The notes beneath the pieces are model-generated. The model did no database searches and had not been told where the DNA came from. It saw only the letters and a program-made list of their open reading frames with translations. Below, piece after piece: positions 25,614-35,119 of a stretch of 64,000 nt of DNA. A program made the translations under genes and the position numbers. Source of the DNA: Candidatus Gastranaerophilales bacterium HUM_1. Lineage in GTDB: Bacteria; Cyanobacteriota; Vampirovibrionia; Gastranaerophilales; Gastranaerophilaceae. The stretch lies in the NCBI GenBank assembly GCA_002103105.1, contig DAAY01000008.1:1-64000 (forward strand), read 5' to 3'. Within the stretch, counting starts at the first letter, position 1, and each line of letters starts with the position of its first letter.

Positions 25614-27353
25614 TTAATGTTGCTTGTAAACATTTTTTGAATATCTTTCGATATATGGTGTATCAATTTCAAATACATGAATTCTTCCTGGTCCTAAATT
25701 CACAGAAACTTCTCCTTGTGATACTTGGAATTGACTTTCCTTTCCATAAGATGGTAACAAATTAACAAGTTTTTGGTCTGCCTTCAAAGATGGAACTTCT
25801 ACCTTGCAAGCAACATCTCTATTAACGTTCTTATTCGCTATAACAAGTAAAGTTCTACCCTGTCTATGTCTAGCAAAAGCAATAACCTGGTCTAACTTAT
25901 CTTTTTTCTTATCTAATACAATATAAGAACCACGAGTTAAGACATCATTATAGTTGTCACGTAACTTAAAACACTCAGTCATAAATTTACCAATTTGAGG
26001 TTTGTCGCCTCCTGGTTTACGAGAGAGGTTAAAAATATCAAGCTTACCTTGGTGAACAGTTAAATCATGATTATCTGTCATTGTTTCTGGAGAAGATTTT
26101 CCCCTATAATCGTAACTATACCAATCTCCAGATTGGAAACCATCAACAAAGTATGGATTCATCATCGGTAAAGTAGCTTCCAAACCAGAAGTCAAGTTGC
26201 AATAAACTTCTCCACCATGGAACATTGGAGAAATATCATCGTGAGTTGCAAAAGACCCAATCAAGGATTTACCTTTTTCAACTCGGTATGACATATTCAA
26301 ATTATCAATGACATAATCATGTAATTGAGATGCGGTATTCCATTCATTAAAAATATGATATTGTCCATAATAAGCATCAAAACCTGCCCTTAAGGAATCC
26401 TCAGGTCTATCGTATGGCATATTGGCTTGAGGAGAAGCATCTTCATAAGTATAAGTTTCTGCAAGCCATGCAAATTCAGGATCACGTTTCCTTGAATAAG
26501 GAATAATAATATCCCAAAATTCAACAGGTTTTGCTCTTGCTACGTCTGCTCTAATACCATCAACACCAGAATCAATCATCATATCAACAAATTTCCTATG
26601 ATATTCTAAAAGTTCTGGATTTAATGTTCTAATGCCTTCATCCTCCCAAGGCTGGAACATCCTAATATCAAACCATCCTTGAGGTGTTTTTGCTAAACCA
26701 TTACGCTCATGTGCCATTAATTCTGGTTTTGCATTATACAAATCATATGAAGCACAACTTGGCATATCAACCATTACCCTCAAACCTCTTTTGTGACATT
26801 CATCAACAAAAGATTTGAATTGTTCTCTATCTGAACGAGAATCATTTTTATCTAACAAGACAGGGTCAATTTTTAACATATCAGATGGAGCATAAACTGA
26901 TCCCGCTGTCCCCATTGCATTACTAGCCCCTGGAGGATTTATAGGTAATACGTGAAGAGTATTAAAACCTTCTGCCTTAACTTCATCTAATCTATCAACG
27001 GCATTTTTTAAAGTTCCGTGTTCTTCATTTCCTTGGATAATTTCATTTCCATCTTTATCTTTCGCATTGAATGTTCTTGGAATAATAGCAAGAATTTTTG
27101 CATTATTTGTTAAAAATAAATCTCGTAAATCATTTTTATAAGGCTTTTCTGGAGCTTTAACCTCATTTACAGGAGTTGTCTTTTGAACAGCAGGAGCATT
27201 CATTACAGCTTGATTATTTAAATAACTTGTAAGAAGATTTTCACCAAAAGAAGGTTCAACCTTAGTTGGAATATTCTTTTGAGAATTTACAGGGTTTGAA
27301 ACTCTTAGAGAATTAAGTTTTTGAGTTATTAAATTTGTTGAAACACTAATCAT
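25614..27353 (-). CDS. GH13 (alpha-amylase family) enzyme with long N-terminal extension
   Basis: 579 residues. After about 75 polar residues containing EPSFGENL (F36), a GH13 TIM barrel begins. Catalytic residues are visible: region I VMVDMPSC (D196; the usual His is missing), region II GIRADVARA (R268 and nucleophile D270), region III WLAETYTYED (acid/base E299), region IV FATHDD (H371, D372). It should cleave or transfer alpha-glucosyl units; substrate is unknown. A C-terminal beta domain (about 480-579) follows. It lies two bases after the 855-residue gene and is the third gene of a tight operon with two unknown membrane proteins. No classical signal peptide. Confidence 0.85.
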   Translation of the reverse strand: MISVSTNLITQKLNSLRVSNPVNSQKNIPTKVEPSFGENLLTSYLNNQAVMNAPAVQKTTPVNEVKAPEKPYKNDLRDLFLTNNAKILAIIPRTFNAKDKDGNEIIQGNEEHGTLKNAVDRLDEVKAEGFNTLHVLPINPPGASNAMGTAGSVYAPSDMLKIDPVLLDKNDSRSDREQFKSFVDECHKRGLRVMVDMPSCASYDLYNAKPELMAHERNGLAKTPQGWFDIRMFQPWEDEGIRTLNPELLEYHRKFVDMMIDSGVDGIRADVARAKPVEFWDIIIPYSRKRDPEFAWLAETYTYEDASPQANMPYDRPEDSLRAGFDAYYGQYHIFNEWNTASQLHDYVIDNLNMSYRVEKGKSLIGSFATHDDISPMFHGGEVYCNLTSGLEATLPMMNPYFVDGFQSGDWYSYDYRGKSSPETMTDNHDLTVHQGKLDIFNLSRKPGGDKPQIGKFMTECFKLRDNYNDVLTRGSYIVLDKKKDKLDQVIAFARHRQGRTLLVIANKNVNRDVACKVEVPSLKADQKLVNLLPSYGKESQFQVSQGEVSVNLGPGRIHVFEIDTPYIERYSKNVYKQH

Positions 27354-27355
27354 AA

Positions 27356-29923
27356 TTACTTATTCTCCTTATTAGCTGTTGGAACTTTCATCTTGCCCAT
27401 AAAGAATTGGGACAAAACTGTAACCCCTAGCAAGCCAGCACCAATTCCGCCAAACATCTTAAACCATTTATTACTATTGAACTTTTGTTTGCATAATTTG
27501 TAGAACATTTCATCTGGAGCACAACCCAAACGCAAGAAACGTCTTTCCGAAGTTGAATTCACAATACCATCAACCAAGTGATAAGGTTTTGCAAAATTAC
27601 TATCCCCTCCAAGAATATCTAAAAGTTCTTTTCTATAATTCATGAAGTCTTCCCAAATCAAGCTTGTTTGACCTCTATTAACAGTGTCTGGATTTGGAGG
27701 TTCTTTATATACAAATCTCATTACGTTTCCAAAGAATCCTTTATCATTAGAAAGTTCAACCAATTGATTTTCTGGATGAGTTCCTAAAACTTTATTCACA
27801 ACTTTACCATTTTGAACTTCAACTTGAGAATAAAATCTTGCAAGTTCTTCTGGAGAAGCATTTGCAGGAGGATTAATTTCTGGATGTCTTAGTGCAAAGA
27901 ATTTCACCGCATAATCTGACGTATGAGCATCTAACAACATTTGCTTAACAAATTCCAACATTTCTTCTTTTACTCGTAATGGCATTTTGTTATGCAATGT
28001 TCCAGCTGGATTTTTATCCAATTGAGCAATTCTTCTATAAACATCAACTGTATTTAACAATCTATAAAAAGAACTCTTAACCCCAGTAATTCTATCTTTC
28101 ACAAATGAAATCTGAATATGTTTAGCAGAAGAACGAACATCCCCATCTTTACCATTTATACTTTGAGCTAGAGAATTCATTCCTAACTTTCTTAAAGATT
28201 CAGCTGCACCATCATATGTAGTATCAACCTTACCTAAGTAAGAATTTGTATTGTTATCTTTAGGAACATCAATTGATGCCATCTTTTCATGAAGTTCTGA
28301 CAATTTGTTAAACATATTATCAACAAATTGATTATATCTAGTGTCATCAGAAACAATATATTCTAATTTTTCTCTTAGTAATGGTCCTGTAATTTCTCTA
28401 TCAATTCTTGCTTTTGCAATTTCTTTTGGCGTAAAATTAAGGGATTTTAGCATATCATCTGTAATATTATTCCAACTATTTGCAAGAATTGTTTCTGGAG
28501 CTTGAGCAGCTTTCAAGTAAGCAAATTTATCCAAAACTCCAACTTCGGCTTTAAATTGATTTAAAATTTTAGAAGCACTTTCAATAGTTTTTATAGCTCC
28601 TTCATTTAAAACAGCAGAAGGTGTAAATTTAAGAGATTTCAAAATTGGAGAATCAGCTCCAAACTCAGGGGAATGAACAAGTTTTTTTGCAACAAATAAA
28701 AGTTTTCTATTTACTGGATTATCTGGATTGGCTTTAATAAATTCAGAAATATTATAATTTAATACATTTTGAATTTCTTTTGAATATTCTGAAAAATCTT
28801 TCACCCCAGATCTAAACAAATTCTTTGATTCAAAAGAGTGCTTTAAAGAATCTTGATTTGGAAGAATTCTTGCCAAATCTTCATCTGCTAAATTTAGAGG
28901 TGCTAATTGAGTTTTTATTGCATTTTGAATATTATCAACAGCCCCTTGGTTAATAGTATATCCAGAACCAGTTGGAATAATGCTTTCTAAATCCTTTTGC
29001 ATATCAGTTGCAACAACTCTATCTAAACCTTCTGATAATTTAGAATGTATTTGCTCAAACAATTCAGAAGTTATAGGTTTACCCTTATTTTCTGATAATA
29101 AATTTTCTAATTCTTGTTGATGTTTTGAATAATCAACTTTCTTAATTTCCTCATTGAAATTAAGAAGTAAATTATCTGCTTTTTGATTGATTTTACCATC
29201 TTGATATTTTGAAATCGGATTAGTCAAAGCATTACAAATCAACGCACTAGTAATCGGAGTTGCCAAACCAGCAGTCAACATCCACATAGTATTATTTTGA
29301 AGAGCAATTTTTCTCATTTTTTCTTGAATAAATTCTCTTCTATTTGGTATATCTTTTGGAACTTTTAACCTATTACCAATTTTATTAATTTCTTCATCGC
29401 TATACAAATCCCAAGGGATAAATTGGTGGTCTTGATATAACAATTTCTTTCTTCCATAATTATCTTCATATTTCTGTCTGATATTAAATCCATGAACCAA
29501 ATAAGCTGGAAGTTGAAGAGCTAATTTAGGCCATACATCCATTGCAGCAAAGAAAGAAGCTAAACCAACAAATTCCATTACTTTTGTAAGAGGGGTAGAT
29601 TTTCTAGTAAATAAATAAGATGCAATTGCAACCCCACCAAGCTTCATTCCCATATCATTCAATCTACCAAGTTCATGGTCATTTGCCTCTCCTTTTACGG
29701 AATGACGAAGAGCATTTATATCATATTTTACATCTTTAAAAAATTCCGCAGGAATATCAAATAAATTATTACGAACCAATTTTCCGTTACTTGGTAATGG
29801 TTTGATAAATGTTCGATTATTCAATTCTTTATGAACATCAAAATCTTTAGCGGCTTTATCAGAATTATATTGCTTTGCGGCAGGAGAGCCGTTTAAGTAT
29901 GCTTGAATTAAATTTGTTCTCAT
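27356..29923 (-). CDS. Large unknown membrane-associated protein, 855 residues
   Basis: No family recognised. Hydrophobic stretches lie near 92-130 (MKLGGVAIASYLFT, VGLASFFAAMDV, LALQLPAYLVHGF), near 210-230 (WMLTAGLATPITSALICNAL) and at the C-terminus (MFGGIGAGLLGVTVLSQFFMG, about 825-845). Between about 240 and 800 it is a long charged helical region. Thus it has a few N-terminal helices, a large soluble domain and a C-terminal anchor. Middle gene of the operon: it starts directly after the stop of the 345-residue gene and ends two bases before the GH13 gene. The three products probably act together (inference). Confidence 0.75.
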   Translation of the reverse strand: MRTNLIQAYLNGSPAAKQYNSDKAAKDFDVHKELNNRTFIKPLPSNGKLVRNNLFDIPAEFFKDVKYDINALRHSVKGEANDHELGRLNDMGMKLGGVAIASYLFTRKSTPLTKVMEFVGLASFFAAMDVWPKLALQLPAYLVHGFNIRQKYEDNYGRKKLLYQDHQFIPWDLYSDEEINKIGNRLKVPKDIPNRREFIQEKMRKIALQNNTMWMLTAGLATPITSALICNALTNPISKYQDGKINQKADNLLLNFNEEIKKVDYSKHQQELENLLSENKGKPITSELFEQIHSKLSEGLDRVVATDMQKDLESIIPTGSGYTINQGAVDNIQNAIKTQLAPLNLADEDLARILPNQDSLKHSFESKNLFRSGVKDFSEYSKEIQNVLNYNISEFIKANPDNPVNRKLLFVAKKLVHSPEFGADSPILKSLKFTPSAVLNEGAIKTIESASKILNQFKAEVGVLDKFAYLKAAQAPETILANSWNNITDDMLKSLNFTPKEIAKARIDREITGPLLREKLEYIVSDDTRYNQFVDNMFNKLSELHEKMASIDVPKDNNTNSYLGKVDTTYDGAAESLRKLGMNSLAQSINGKDGDVRSSAKHIQISFVKDRITGVKSSFYRLLNTVDVYRRIAQLDKNPAGTLHNKMPLRVKEEMLEFVKQMLLDAHTSDYAVKFFALRHPEINPPANASPEELARFYSQVEVQNGKVVNKVLGTHPENQLVELSNDKGFFGNVMRFVYKEPPNPDTVNRGQTSLIWEDFMNYRKELLDILGGDSNFAKPYHLVDGIVNSTSERRFLRLGCAPDEMFYKLCKQKFNSNKWFKMFGGIGAGLLGVTVLSQFFMGKMKVPTANKENK

Positions 29924-30961
29924 TTAACTCACCACACTTTCTTTATTAGAATCCATAACTTGTTCAGACACATGTTTTGGAGGTTTCTTTGTTATATGAA
30001 GAGTATTCAACAATCCTAAAGCAGTCACCACAACAGATGCCCCAAGTAAATACTTTCCTGCATGCTTATCAAAATGTTTAACCGCATCTGGAGAACCTTT
30101 GTACAATTCTTTACAGCTTTGAACAAAACTTTGACCAAATACTTTCAAAGAATGAGTAAATTCATTAACTTTCCAGAATTTCATTGTTGCGGATTTAAAG
30201 AAGTTATCCCATGGTTTTTGGAAAGCCAAAGCCACACCAGTTGCAGCCCACATATAAGAAGAAAAACTTCTCGCCAAATTTGATTTTACCAAAACCTCTT
30301 TATATATAGGCTTCACTTCTTGGTCTGAATCGTTCAAATTCTCTCCCAAACCATTTTTCTTTGCGATTTTATCATATCTAAAATTCAAATCCTGTCCTTT
30401 TTTAGGATCACCATACAACTGATCCCAACGAGTAAAATCTACACTTTCTCCAACCTTGTGATATTCAATACTTGTAAGATTATAATCATCAGGATTTTCT
30501 TGCAATTGATAATTGACTTTTGCATACGGAAGTTGAGTATCTATACCAGTAAACCATTTAACAGGAGCATCTATAAAAGATTTTGACAAAGATTTGAAAA
30601 CTCCATAAAATAATACACCTAAAGCCATTTTTCGACCAAGAGAATTTGCTGCAACTTTACTATCTGGCATGAAAGATTTATTCGGAGCATTAAATATTGC
30701 CATCAATGTTGCACTACCAACCAAGTATGGAACAGTCCCCATTGTCAAAAATTCATAGAAATTTGAATTCTTACTCCCTGTCAATCCTTTCGCAGGATAT
30801 ACGGTAAAAGCTTTTGTCAATTTATCCATCCCGATACGGATACGATTGGAAAAACTATTCTCCAACAAAGTATCCTCATCGTATGTAATATCTTTATTTT
30901 CCCCTGGCTTCGCCCTAAAAGCGACATGCCTGTCACTAAAATTACTTACTGGTAAAATCAT
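29924..30961 (-). CDS. Unknown membrane protein with N-terminal AFRAK motif, 345 residues
   Basis: First gene of the three-gene operon with the 855-residue protein and GH13 enzyme. The N-terminus reads MILPVSNFSDRHVAFRAKPG (F15-R-A-K18), the short motif seen in other unknown proteins of this window. Hydrophobic segments lie at about 72-90 (LTMGTVPYLVGSATLMAIF), 108-120 (KMALGVLFYGVFK), 232-245 (YMWAATGVALAF) and 308-325 (YLLGASVVVTALGLL). Upstream bases (30962-31052) contain no gene. No known domain; membrane topology suggests a partner or anchor for the downstream gene products. Confidence 0.75.
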   Translation of the reverse strand: MILPVSNFSDRHVAFRAKPGENKDITYDEDTLLENSFSNRIRIGMDKLTKAFTVYPAKGLTGSKNSNFYEFLTMGTVPYLVGSATLMAIFNAPNKSFMPDSKVAANSLGRKMALGVLFYGVFKSLSKSFIDAPVKWFTGIDTQLPYAKVNYQLQENPDDYNLTSIEYHKVGESVDFTRWDQLYGDPKKGQDLNFRYDKIAKKNGLGENLNDSDQEVKPIYKEVLVKSNLARSFSSYMWAATGVALAFQKPWDNFFKSATMKFWKVNEFTHSLKVFGQSFVQSCKELYKGSPDAVKHFDKHAGKYLLGASVVVTALGLLNTLHITKKPPKHVSEQVMDSNKESVVS

Positions 30962-31052
30962 GATAACTCCGCATTTCTTTCATTAGAATACATGTCAAGA
31001 TTATTTTTTGTTATCTTAAACGACCCATATTTACAATTTTTAACAAAAATTA

Positions 31053-31898
31053 TTACTTAAAAATATTGAAAAATATCATTGTGAAAACGCCCATTATTAC
31101 ACAATAGTAGCCAAATATATTTAATGAAAATTTTGAGATAAATTTCATAAAATATTTTATACACAAGTAACCCACAATACCAGATACAACTGTCCCAACC
31201 GAAATAGCTAACCAGTTATAAGTTACAGCTTCTGCAACATTTATTTTTACAAATGGATAAACCATAGAAGCTCCTAAAATAATCGGAATACTCAAAAGGA
31301 AAGAGTATCTCGCAGATGTTGCCCTATCAAGACCTGCAAATAATCCTGTTGCCATTGTCCAACCAGAACGAGAAAACCCAGGAAGAACCGCAACCCCTTG
31401 AGCCAAACCAATTAAAAGAGCCTGTTTTAATGAAACCTTTTGAGTAGAACCTTCTCTTTTCTTCGACAAGTATTCACTCAAAAACAAAACGCCACCAGTA
31501 ATAATCAACAACCCGCCAACTAATGCTGGATGATATACCAAATGTTCTGCAACTCCATTAAATGGTAATGCTAAAGCTATTGTAATTATTGTACCTACGA
31601 TAATGTAAATTCCTAATTTTGCTTTATGATCAGAAAAATCTCTATTTTTACAAGCTAAAAATAATGCTTTCGCAATTTCCCAAACATCTTTTCTAAAGAA
31701 TATCAAAACAGCTATCAACGTCCCTAAATGTAGCATTATATCAAAGAAAACTTCTTCATTTGATTGAGCCACAATTGGAATATTTTTAAATACCTTATAA
31801 AAATTTGATGTAAAAACAAGATGTGCAGAACTAGACACAGGTAAAAACTCGCTCAAACCTTGAACGATACCCATCAAAATCGCTTGTATAAAATTCAT
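31053..31898 (-). CDS. uppP: Undecaprenyl-diphosphatase UppP (BacA)
   Basis: Inner-membrane phosphatase that recycles undecaprenyl diphosphate for peptidoglycan, LPS and other wall polymers. 281 residues with about eight helices. The catalytic motifs are near the N-terminus, GLSEFLPVSSSAHLV (about 15-29), and in the middle, LPGFSRSGWTMATGL (about 168-182). Last gene of the kdsD-kdsC-queD-uppP operon, 26 bases after queD. Confidence 0.96.
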   Translation of the reverse strand: MNFIQAILMGIVQGLSEFLPVSSSAHLVFTSNFYKVFKNIPIVAQSNEEVFFDIMLHLGTLIAVLIFFRKDVWEIAKALFLACKNRDFSDHKAKLGIYIIVGTIITIALALPFNGVAEHLVYHPALVGGLLIITGGVLFLSEYLSKKREGSTQKVSLKQALLIGLAQGVAVLPGFSRSGWTMATGLFAGLDRATSARYSFLLSIPIILGASMVYPFVKINVAEAVTYNWLAISVGTVVSGIVGYLCIKYFMKFISKFSLNIFGYYCVIMGVFTMIFFNIFK

Positions 31899-31924
31899 TT
31901 ATTTTCTCTCTTTCTAAAATACTA

Positions 31925-32287
31925 TTATTCAGCTTCAAAATAAGAACAACAAGAAGTTTGAGTTTCCCAAACAGTAATCTTGCTCAATTGAACAATTCTT
32001 TCTTTCAATTTATTATAAATATAAGCAGAAATCATTTCGCTAGAAGGACTTTCCCCTTTAAATTCTGGCAATTCGTTCAAATCTTTGTGATCTAAAGTAT
32101 CCAATACTGCGTTCAATTCTTTTTTTAATACTTTATAATCAACCAAAATATTACTTTTGTTTAATGTTTCACCTTGAACAAAAGCTTCTACCATCCAATT
32201 ATGACCGTGTTGATTTTCGCATTCACCATCATAATTTAACAAATGATGAGCCGCAGAAAAAAATGCTTGTGTTTTAATTTCGTACAT
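31925..32287 (-). CDS. queD: 6-carboxy-5,6,7,8-tetrahydropterin synthase QueD
   Basis: Converts 7,8-dihydroneopterin triphosphate to 6-carboxytetrahydropterin, an early step toward queuosine in tRNA. 120 residues with the T-fold signature: zinc histidines in FSAAHHL and NQHGHNW, catalytic Cys in GECENQHGH, catalytic His in LDHKDLN, and a C-terminal Glu in VWETQTS. It stands between kdsC and uppP although its pathway is unrelated; no other queuosine gene is in the window. Confidence 0.93.
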   Translation of the reverse strand: MYEIKTQAFFSAAHHLLNYDGECENQHGHNWMVEAFVQGETLNKSNILVDYKVLKKELNAVLDTLDHKDLNELPEFKGESPSSEMISAYIYNKLKERIVQLSKITVWETQTSCCSYFEAE

Positions 32288-32307
32288 ATTATATCCCCTT
32301 ATATAAA

Positions 32308-32811
32308 TTATTGTTCATTCTCAAAATTTACAGACTCAAAAACGAAGTCGCAAAGCTCTCTTACAGCCCCTCGACCGCCGTCTTTTGTAGCTTTAAAATT
32401 ACATACTTTTTGAACTTTTGCAACCGCATCGGCTGGACAACCAGCAATTGCAACTTTTTCCAAAATACAAATATCAGGTTCATCATCACCCATATAAGCA
32501 ACTTGAGAGAAATCAAGTTCATATTTTTCCATTATAGCTTCCAAGATTGGCAACTTATTTTTTACGCCTTGAAAAACTTCTGTAACTCTCAAATCACAGG
32601 CTCTTCTGTCAACAGTTCCGTTTTTTCGTCCAGTAATTATTGCCGTTATAAACCCATTCTTTGCCATATTAGCCAATCCGTGTCCATCCTTGGCATTGAA
32701 AGTCTTATATTCCGTACCATTTTCATCGTAGGTAATACTACCATCTGTCATCACACCATCAACATCAAAGGCTAATAATTTAATTTTTGAAGCTATTTCT
32801 TTTAAATCCAT
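32308..32811 (-). CDS. kdsC: 3-deoxy-D-manno-octulosonate-8-phosphate phosphatase KdsC
   Basis: Haloacid-dehalogenase phosphatase producing Kdo for lipid A-core LPS. 167 residues, the normal size for the capless C0 HAD tetramer. Motif I is LAFDVDGVMTDG (two catalytic Asp), motif II IITGRKN, and the C-terminal motif AYMGDDEPDI. Overlaps the kdsD stop by one base (TAATG), so kdsD and kdsC are coupled. Confidence 0.95.
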   Translation of the reverse strand: MDLKEIASKIKLLAFDVDGVMTDGSITYDENGTEYKTFNAKDGHGLANMAKNGFITAIITGRKNGTVDRRACDLRVTEVFQGVKNKLPILEAIMEKYELDFSQVAYMGDDEPDICILEKVAIAGCPADAVAKVQKVCNFKATKDGGRGAVRELCDFVFESVNFENEQ

Positions 32812-33791
32812 TATGCAACTCCCGCTCTTAATAAATCATGAACATGAATTACACCAACAGGAACATTATTATCATCAACAACAGCCAAAGCAGTAATTGA
32901 ATATTTTTCCATTAAATTCAACGCAGAAGCAGCATAAGCTTCAGATGTAATATTTTTTGGATTCAAAGTCATAACATCCTTAACTTTTAAACCAGAAGTG
33001 TCAGAATGTTTAATTATTGTTCTTCTAATATCACCATCAGTAAGAACGCCCGCAAGTTTTTTATCTGAATCAATAATCATTGCCATACCTAATTTGTGCT
33101 CTGATATAGACTTGATTACTGAAGTGAAAGAATCCTCTGAATTAACAATTGGCATTTTATCCCCAGTAATCATCAAATCTTTAACTTTGTAAGTCAAACC
33201 TTTTCCTAATTTTCCTGATGGATGGAACATCAAAAAATCTTCTTTTGTAAAACCTTTTTTCTCCATCAAGCAAACAGCTAAAGCATCACCCATAGCCAAT
33301 GTTGCAGTTGTACTAGCGGTTGGAGCTTTACCTAAAGGACAAGCTTCTCTTTCAACTGAAATATCCAAAACAACTTCACTGGTTTTAGCCAAAGTTGAAT
33401 TTAAGTTTCCCGTCATACCAATCATTTCACAACCAAACCTTTTAATTAATGGCAAAAGATTCATTAATTCTTGAGTTTCACCACTATTTGAAATAGCAAT
33501 AATAACATCATTTCTTGTAATTACACCAGAATCACCATGAGTACTTTCGGCAGGGTGTAAAAAGTATGAAGGAGTACCAGTTGAAGACATTGTTGCAGCA
33601 ATCTTTTTTCCTATCAATCCAGATTTACCCATACCAGTAACAATTACTCTGCCTTTGCAATTGTATAAAATATCAATTGCCTTATCAAACTCTTCACCAA
33701 TGTTATTTTTCAATCTTAAAATTGAATTTGCTTCAATTTCTAACACTTCTTTAGCTAATTCATTAATCTTGTTTATAGTCATAACAGTCAT
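32811..33791 (-). CDS. kdsD: D-arabinose-5-phosphate isomerase KdsD
   Basis: Isomerises ribulose-5-phosphate to arabinose-5-phosphate, the first committed step to Kdo. An SIS domain (about 40-175) shows GMGKSGLIGKKIAAT, HPAESTHGDSG and ISNSGETQE; two CBS domains follow (about 205-326). The frame is open further up, but starts at 33791 or 33782 (MTINKINEL) fit the family N-terminus and the GAGGTGG at 33794-33800; spacing favours the second slightly. First gene of the operon kdsD-kdsC-queD-uppP. The pair shows that the cell probably makes LPS. Confidence 0.92.
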   Translation of the reverse strand: MTVMTINKINELAKEVLEIEANSILRLKNNIGEEFDKAIDILYNCKGRVIVTGMGKSGLIGKKIAATMSSTGTPSYFLHPAESTHGDSGVITRNDVIIAISNSGETQELMNLLPLIKRFGCEMIGMTGNLNSTLAKTSEVVLDISVEREACPLGKAPTASTTATLAMGDALAVCLMEKKGFTKEDFLMFHPSGKLGKGLTYKVKDLMITGDKMPIVNSEDSFTSVIKSISEHKLGMAMIIDSDKKLAGVLTDGDIRRTIIKHSDTSGLKVKDVMTLNPKNITSEAYAASALNLMEKYSITALAVVDDNNVPVGVIHVHDLLRAGVA

Positions 33792-33909
33792 ATCCACCTC
33801 GCCTAACCTAAAAAAATTATACAATAAATATCCTACAAATGCAGTATCTTTACAATTTCTTATCAAAAATTCAAAATTTTTGCCGATATCTATTAGGAAA
33901 GGATTTTAT

Positions 33910-34116
33910 ATGAAAACAAGAATCATAAATCACAAAGAAGAAATCATTGATTTGTCAAAAATGAATATATTTGAAGCAACAAAACATATTGCGATAATTT
34001 CATCCAGACAGTTTTCTATAAATCCAAAAACAAAAATTAAATACAAAGTCGCAACTCCAAGTATTAAAAATCTTCTAACAGATTTTTCTCTATCAGATAT
34101 GATTGAAATCGTCTAA
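33910..34116 (+). CDS. Small unknown protein, 68 residues
   Basis: Begins MKTRIINHKEEIIDLSKM and ends LSDMIEIV. Start ATG 33910 has GGAAAGGA eight bases upstream; the longer open frame upstream is antisense to kdsD and is not translated. Basic and soluble, with no recognised motif. It ends two bases before the convergent atpG stop. Located between the divergent kds operon and the atp operon. Confidence 0.65.
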   Translation: MKTRIINHKEEIIDLSKMNIFEATKHIAIISSRQFSINPKTKIKYKVATPSIKNLLTDFSLSDMIEIV

Positions 34117-34118
34117 AT

Positions 34119-35051
34119 TTACCCTAATTGAGAATTTGCACCTGATACAACTTCTATAATTTCTTGAGTAATCGCCGTTTGACGAGTTTTATTATAAACA
34201 ATTGACAAATCATGAATCATTTTATCCGCGTTTGTTGTTGCAGCAGACATCGCAGTCATTCTTGAAGCAAGTTCACTTGCTTGAGCTTCCAATAAGGCTT
34301 GATAAAAAATATTTGTCATATACATAGGTACAATTTTTTGCAAAATGTGATGTTTATCAGGTACAAATTCCATCAATGGATCAATCACATTATCCGAAAT
34401 TCTATCTTTGACATCAGCAACACCAACAACAGGTAAAACTTGCCAACTTTCAACAGAATAACTCATCATATTTCTAAATCTAGTTGTTACAATTTCGACT
34501 TTGTCTATTTTCTTTTCAACATAATATTCTGCCAAATCTTCTGCAATATCACGAGATTCAATTGGAGATGGATCATCAATAGCCGAAAAATATTTTTTTT
34601 CAATTGGGCAGCCTAAAACTTCACACTTCTTTCTCAAAGCAGAAATTCCCTTTTGCCCAGCAACAAATAAGCAAACTTCAATTCCCTGTTTTTTGTATTC
34701 TGAAATTCTACGCAAAGCATCGCGCACAACATTAGCGTTATACGCTCCAGCCAAACCTTTATTAGAGGTAATAACTAACATTCCAACAGTTTTGACATCT
34801 CTTGAGTGTAACAATGCGGGATAATCATCAATCGCTTGTTTAATTTTCAATGTTTCACTACTGAACTCCGTAACAGAATTCATCAATTTTTGGAACATTG
34901 AAACCAATTCTTTTGTATATGGTCGAGAAGTTTTTACAGAAGTTTCTGCTCTTTTAACCTTAGCAGCCGCAACCATCTTCATTGCACGAGTAATTTTCTT
35001 TGTACTCTCAACACTCTGTATTCTGTTTTTTATGTCTTTTAAGTTTGCCAT
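34119..35051 (-). CDS. atpG: ATP synthase gamma subunit
   Basis: Central rotor stalk of F1. 310 residues. The N-terminal helix MANLKDIKNRIQSVESTKKITRAMKMVAAAK and the C-terminal helix with ASRMTAMSAATTNADKMI are conserved. Between about 195 and 235 the chain is somewhat extended (YSVESWQVLPVVGVADVKDR...). Last gene of the atp cluster, separated from atpA by a hairpin. Beta and epsilon do not follow; in cyanobacteria these two form a separate operon. Confidence 0.96.
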   Translation of the reverse strand: MANLKDIKNRIQSVESTKKITRAMKMVAAAKVKRAETSVKTSRPYTKELVSMFQKLMNSVTEFSSETLKIKQAIDDYPALLHSRDVKTVGMLVITSNKGLAGAYNANVVRDALRRISEYKKQGIEVCLFVAGQKGISALRKKCEVLGCPIEKKYFSAIDDPSPIESRDIAEDLAEYYVEKKIDKVEIVTTRFRNMMSYSVESWQVLPVVGVADVKDRISDNVIDPLMEFVPDKHHILQKIVPMYMTNIFYQALLEAQASELASRMTAMSAATTNADKMIHDLSIVYNKTRQTAITQEIIEVVSGANSQLG

Positions 35052-35079
35052 TATATTACCTATAAAAATCGATTTGAAA

Positions 35080-35109
35080 AATCAGGCGGGTAAAATACCC
35101 GACCTGATT
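35080..35109 (-). terminator. Hairpin between atpA and atpG, possible attenuator or processing site
   Basis: AATCAGGCGGGTA (35080-35092) pairs with TACCCGACCTGATT (35096-35109) with one bulged A and a three-base loop, followed in the minus direction by TTTTTC. It may lower atpG expression relative to upstream subunits, or stabilise the atpA message. Confidence 0.6.
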
Positions 35110-35119
35110 ATTTTATAAT

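Noticed and set aside
33655..33909. Longer version of the small protein at 33910
   Set aside because: The extension is antisense to kdsD, and the ribosome binding site points to ATG 33910.
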